DNA of 64,000 bases, taken from positions 1,798,001 to 1,862,000 of the forward strand of contig SMLU01000001.1 of NCBI GenBank assembly GCA_007859745.1. Direction: 5' to 3'. Origin of the DNA: Phycisphaerae bacterium RAS1. Lineage in GTDB: Bacteria; Planctomycetota; Phycisphaerae; UBA1845; Fen-1342. Position 1 is the first letter of the stretch; each line of letters opens with the position of its first letter. Under the pieces are notes generated by a model. The model was not told the origin of the DNA and did no database searches. It saw only the letters and a program-made list of their open reading frames with translations. Positions 60,757 through 64,000 of this stretch are shown piece after piece. Made by a program: the position numbers and the translations under genes.

Positions 60757-61019
60757 TCGTCGACGTGGACCTCTTCATCCTGTTTCGCACGGTCATTTTC
60801 GCGGTCGTGGCGGCGCAACTCTTCTCATCGATCACGGCATGGAGCCTGAGCCTGGCGCGGGCCCTGCGCGGCGAAGATCCGCACCGGCGGCTGCTGCGCG
60901 TCTATCTCTCGTATCATCTGGTGACCGTGCGAAGCGCGCCGCTGGTTCGCGAGCTGTGGCAGATCGCCCTCTGCATCGCATTTCTTATCACACTCTGGGC
61001 CTTGCACGCGCGCGTCTAG
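60753..61019 (+). CDS. Small membrane protein of unknown function
   Basis: 88 residues, ATG overlapping the yggS stop (ATGA). Two hydrophobic segments (LFRTVIFAVVAAQLFSSITAW and ELWQIALCIAFLITLWALH) with a basic stretch between. It occupies the slot where YggT-type membrane proteins often follow yggS, but the sequence does not show YggT motifs. Confidence 0.65.
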   Translation: MIVDVDLFILFRTVIFAVVAAQLFSSITAWSLSLARALRGEDPHRRLLRVYLSYHLVTVRSAPLVRELWQIALCIAFLITLWALHARV

Positions 61020-61111
61020 GTACGCCTGCTAAATCCCCGGGCGCGCCGGTTCGATGACTTCCACACCGGCGAAGACCCAACGGCGAAATCCGCCGGTTTT
61101 CTTCGCGACCG

Positions 61112-62236
61112 ATGAGAGGGCGGCTTCCGCAGATGCAAGGCAACCCGACGCTCCGGGGCGTGCGCGCGTCCGACGACATCGTCCGGATGCTGCTCGACCA
61201 GTTGGATCAGTCCGACGGAAGCGGCGCCGTGAGCGGCATGAGGGCGGCCGAGCGCTTTGCTTATCGCCGACATTCGCTGCGCGTCGACGTTCAGCAGCCT
61301 GACGGGTCGTGGCTCTCGTACGTCTGCCCCACGCGGAACATCTCTCGCGACGGCGTGGGGCTGCTGCTGGGGCAGTTCGTCTACGCCAACACGCGCATCC
61401 GGATTCACCTGGTTACGCTGCAGAACCAGACGCAGCAGGTCCTGGGCGCCGTGATGAACTGCCGCTACATCCCCGGAACGGGGTCAGTGCATGAGGTCGG
61501 CGCCAGACTCGACGCGCCGGTCGACGTCGCGATGTTCAACCGTGACGCCCAGCGGCTGCACGTACTTCTGGTTTCGGCCGATCCGGCGCTGACCGGCGCC
61601 GCTTCACAGCTTCTCGCAGCGCTGAACATCGATTGCACAGTCGCGGACAGCGCCGACGCGGCTTTCACCGTCGCAGGCGACGGGCCGCGCGCGATCCTGT
61701 TCGACGGGGCGGCGCCGGGCTTTGACGCGGCGCGGACGGCCGGCGCCGCGCGGCAAGCGGGCAATGTGCGCCCCCTCTTGTGTCTGGCCGGCGACGCCGC
61801 GCAGGCCGATCAGGCGCTCGCGGCCGGCTTCAACTGGTTCGTCGAAAAGCCGTTGTCGGTCGACGGGCTGAACGCCGCGCTCCACGAGGTGCTGGACGAT
61901 CCACGCTTCAGCTCGGCCATACATGAACCCTTGATGAAGGACTTCGTCGACGGGTTCGTGGCGGAGCTGCGCGGACGCGTGCTGGAATTCGAACAGGCGT
62001 TTGTCGGCGGAAGCAAGAATGCGCTGTCGGCGGCGGCGCAGGCAATTGCCGACGAGGCGGCCCAGTTCGGGTTCGACGCCATCGGCGCCGCGGCCCGCGC
62101 GCTTTCCGACGCGATCGCCGCCGGCGCGACCGACCGCGCCGTGCGGCAGGCGCTGAACCGGCTCACACGCGCGTGCCTTGCTGCGCGCTCCATGTCGCTC
62201 GCGCCCATCGGCGCCCGGCCGGCGCCTCCGGCCTGA
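61112..62236 (+). CDS. PilZ-like domain protein with receiver-like and helical C-terminal domains
   Basis: 374 residues. Residues about 45-145 are PilZ-like: RFAYRRHSLRVDVQQPDG with Y-R-R-H-S at the position of the RxxxR motif, then CPTRNISRDGVGLLLG (D-G-x-G-L variant of DxSxxG), so c-di-GMP binding is plausible. A receiver-like domain follows (LHVLLVSADPALTGAASQLLAAL, ILFDGAAPGFDAARTAG, FVEKPLSVDGLNAAL) but the phospho-accepting Asp position is unclear. The C-terminal 120 residues are helical and may be Hpt-like, without a clear His motif. Confidence 0.7.
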   Translation: MRGRLPQMQGNPTLRGVRASDDIVRMLLDQLDQSDGSGAVSGMRAAERFAYRRHSLRVDVQQPDGSWLSYVCPTRNISRDGVGLLLGQFVYANTRIRIHLVTLQNQTQQVLGAVMNCRYIPGTGSVHEVGARLDAPVDVAMFNRDAQRLHVLLVSADPALTGAASQLLAALNIDCTVADSADAAFTVAGDGPRAILFDGAAPGFDAARTAGAARQAGNVRPLLCLAGDAAQADQALAAGFNWFVEKPLSVDGLNAALHEVLDDPRFSSAIHEPLMKDFVDGFVAELRGRVLEFEQAFVGGSKNALSAAAQAIADEAAQFGFDAIGAAARALSDAIAAGATDRAVRQALNRLTRACLAARSMSLAPIGARPAPPA

Positions 62237-62249
62237 GCGGGAGGCGCGT

Positions 62250-63695
62250 TCAACCGCCGGACAGCAACGCCACAAACGGGTTGATGTCGAGGATATCGAC
62301 GTTTCCGTCGCCGTTCAGGTCGCCGGCAGTGATGTCACACTCTGGATAGGCGGCGGCATACGCGAGCGGATCGCTGACCGCCAGCGTGAAGGCATTGATA
62401 TCCAGAATGTTCACCTGGCCGTCGCAATTCATGTCGCCCGGCAACGGCGGCGCCAGGTTGTAGAAGATCACCACGCACGGCTGCCCGCTGGTGCCGATGA
62501 CCAGGTCGGGCCACTGATCGCCATTCACGTCGCCGAACGCGATGGCGTTGCCGACATTGGGTGAGTCGTACGTCCAGGAGGGCGTCGAGCTGAGCACGCC
62601 GCCGTTATTCAGGTAGATGTGCGTCTGGCCGTTGCTGAAGTTGACCTCGGCGTAGTCCTGATCGCCGTCGCGATCGACGTCGCAGAAGGCGATCTCCTGC
62701 TGACCGAAGAAAGTCGCGCCCGACGTCCACGTCACGCTCAGGGCGCCGTCGTCGTTGCTCCAGAGCGCCGTCGGACTGGACCCGATCATGAGATCGGGCG
62801 AGCCGTTGTCATCCACGTCCGCCCAGGCGACGCCGCGCTTCGAGGCGGTGCTGCCGTCGGTCCAGATCGGCGTCGTCTGCAGCGTTCCGTTGACGTTGCG
62901 GTAGATCGCGCTCTGGAAATTCACCCACTTGGCGACGGCCACGTCCAGCCATCCGTCGCCATCGTAATCCGCCGCCGCGGCGGTATTCTGAATCGACGAC
63001 TCGGCCGATTGCCAGCTTGGCGTGGTCTCCAGCGCGCCGGCGTTGTTTCGAAAGAAGTAGATCGGGCGGTAGGGATTGGGGTCCAGCCCCTGGTTGGTCG
63101 TCAGCAGATCCAAGTCATTGTCGTGATCGATGTCGAAGAGCAGGCCGGACGTCGCCCAGCCGGCGATCGGCGGCGTCGACTGCCAATCGGGAACCGTGTC
63201 GGGTCCCGCCGCCGCGCCGTAAAACATGATGACGGGCGAAAACGACGACCCGCCGTCCACTGAGACGATGTCCGGATAGGTGTCCAGATTCACGTCGCCT
63301 ACCTGGAGATCGCCGGTGTGCCGTTCGACCGACGACGTCCAGCTTGGATTCGCCTCGGGAGTTCCGCCGACGTTGTAGTAGATGTAATTCTCCCAGTCGG
63401 TATAAGGCGGAAAACTCTGGCTGATATAACAGCCCACCAGCACGTCCCCTGCCTGGTCGTTGTTCATGTCCGCCACGCGGACCGAACCCACCTGGCGACG
63501 GATCGAGTTCTGCCAGTCCGGCGTCGTACCGAACGGTACGCCGGCGCCGCGCGTGATAACCTGGCCGTCCGTCGCGGACGGCCGCAGCAGCACCGTCTCG
63601 CGGCCGTCCTTGGACGTTTCGATTCGTACAGCATCAGAAAGTGCGGCGGGTGCAACACAGATGAGCACCAGCGGAATCGTGGCAAAGCGAATCAT
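62250..63695 (-). CDS. Secreted FG-GAP/VCBS-type repeat protein with dockerin tail
   Basis: ATG 63695 with AGGAGG 9 nt upstream; signal MIRFATIPLVLICVAPAALS. About seven FG-GAP/VCBS repeats follow (VRVADMNNDQAGDVLVG, LQVGDVNLDTYPDIVSVD, IDHDNDLDLLTTN, ADYDGDGWLDVAVAKW, ADVDDNGSPDLMIGS, CDVDRDGDQDYAEV, GDVNGDQWPDLVIG), a Ca-binding seven-bladed propeller. The C-terminus is a type I dockerin-like pair (GDMNCDGQVNILDINAF, GDLNGDGNVDILDINPF). Extracellular; ligand unknown. Confidence 0.85.
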   Translation of the reverse strand: MIRFATIPLVLICVAPAALSDAVRIETSKDGRETVLLRPSATDGQVITRGAGVPFGTTPDWQNSIRRQVGSVRVADMNNDQAGDVLVGCYISQSFPPYTDWENYIYYNVGGTPEANPSWTSSVERHTGDLQVGDVNLDTYPDIVSVDGGSSFSPVIMFYGAAAGPDTVPDWQSTPPIAGWATSGLLFDIDHDNDLDLLTTNQGLDPNPYRPIYFFRNNAGALETTPSWQSAESSIQNTAAAADYDGDGWLDVAVAKWVNFQSAIYRNVNGTLQTTPIWTDGSTASKRGVAWADVDDNGSPDLMIGSSPTALWSNDDGALSVTWTSGATFFGQQEIAFCDVDRDGDQDYAEVNFSNGQTHIYLNNGGVLSSTPSWTYDSPNVGNAIAFGDVNGDQWPDLVIGTSGQPCVVIFYNLAPPLPGDMNCDGQVNILDINAFTLAVSDPLAYAAAYPECDITAGDLNGDGNVDILDINPFVALLSGG

Positions 63696-63857
63696 GGCAG
63701 TTACCTCCTGTTGCGGCATACGAGCTCATCCCCCGCTCGCCCTGATGCAATCAGTATAACGCCCGCGGCCGCAATTTTGGGGGACCGGCCTCTGGCCGGT
63801 CTTTGCCTGGCTGTGGCCAGCGTTTCTGGCAGACACCGCCGACCAGGCCGCATTTCC

Positions 63858-63950
63858 GAACCCGCCGCGCCATGCGGCGGGGTGACCATCGTCCGTGAGC
63901 GGCGTCACACAGGCCGGGGACGTGACCCCGCCGCTTGGCGCGGCGGGTTC
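63858..63950 (+). repeat. Inverted REP pair (BIME-like), second copy
   Basis: Same element as at 57248-57340 with a few changes. The stretch 63720-64000 also holds a GACCGGCC-TCT-GGCCGGTC palindrome at 63783-63801 but no gene. Confidence 0.7.
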
Positions 63951-64000
63951 GGACAGATCAGTCCGCGTCCTCTCCGATCGCGACTTTCCGATATGCTGTA

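Overview
The window is GC-rich bacterial DNA that looks planctomycete. The indications are paired ECF sigma factor and Ser/Thr kinase genes, several large eukaryotic-like kinases, C-terminal type I dockerin-like tails (D-x-N-x-D-G...DIN-x-F), many small membrane proteins with a C-x-x-C-G-Y-D-L...C-P-E-C-G zinc ribbon, and abundant REP-like palindromes. The species cannot be named from sequence alone.

Layout. 1-1.2 kb: a decayed prophage edge (ImmA/IrrE tail, C-terminal half of a GpA-like terminase, zinc-ribbon protein). 1.2-37.5 kb: one very large RHS/YD-repeat locus made of at least 14 module ends in three sub-arrays. Cluster C is on the minus strand (1.2-11.0 kb). Cluster A is on the plus strand (11.0-24.8 kb), head to head with C. 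Cluster B is on the plus strand (25.6-37.5 kb). Nearly every module is a partial copy of the YD-repeat core, a conserved R-D-P...D-P-x-G-L boundary, a unique C-terminal tip, and a small unrelated gene that often overlaps the RHS stop by 4 nt. The next partial core copy follows. This is the architecture of polymorphic-toxin tip/immunity cassettes. Most modules lack a start codon of their own, and none has a visible signal peptide or secretion domain, so they look like silent or orphan cassettes. Cluster A and B cores carry an embedded dockerin-like Ca-binding repeat pair. REP palindromes sit in frame inside the core. A REP-associated tyrosine transposase, an IS5-like element and a degraded rve-type IS interrupt the array.

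37.5-47.6 kb: IS debris, a WD40-repeat kinase fragment, then a five-gene minus-strand operon (TPR-like fragment, lipoprotein, secreted protein, Ser/Thr kinase with a Big_2-like domain, TlpA-like thioredoxin-fold protein) whose first gene is cut by an IS remnant. 47.7-53.7 kb: a Tat-exported class V aminotransferase, a dockerin-tailed secreted protein, and a lipoprotein combining a caspase-like domain with HAF-like repeats. 54-56.7 kb: an ECF sigma factor and Ser/Thr kinase pair separated by a MITE-like element. 56.9-63.7 kb: more ordinary genes: a Cys-rich small protein, RluA-type pseudouridine synthase, a CdaA-CdaR (diadenylate cyclase + YbbR) fusion, YggS, a small membrane protein, a PilZ/receiver-like protein and an FG-GAP protein with a dockerin tail.

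The most interesting feature is the RHS locus: a recombining library of toxin tips and cognate small genes, with conserved cassette borders, gene conversion/duplication, REP/RAYT activity and a dockerin domain captured in the core. Functions of individual tips are mostly inferred.
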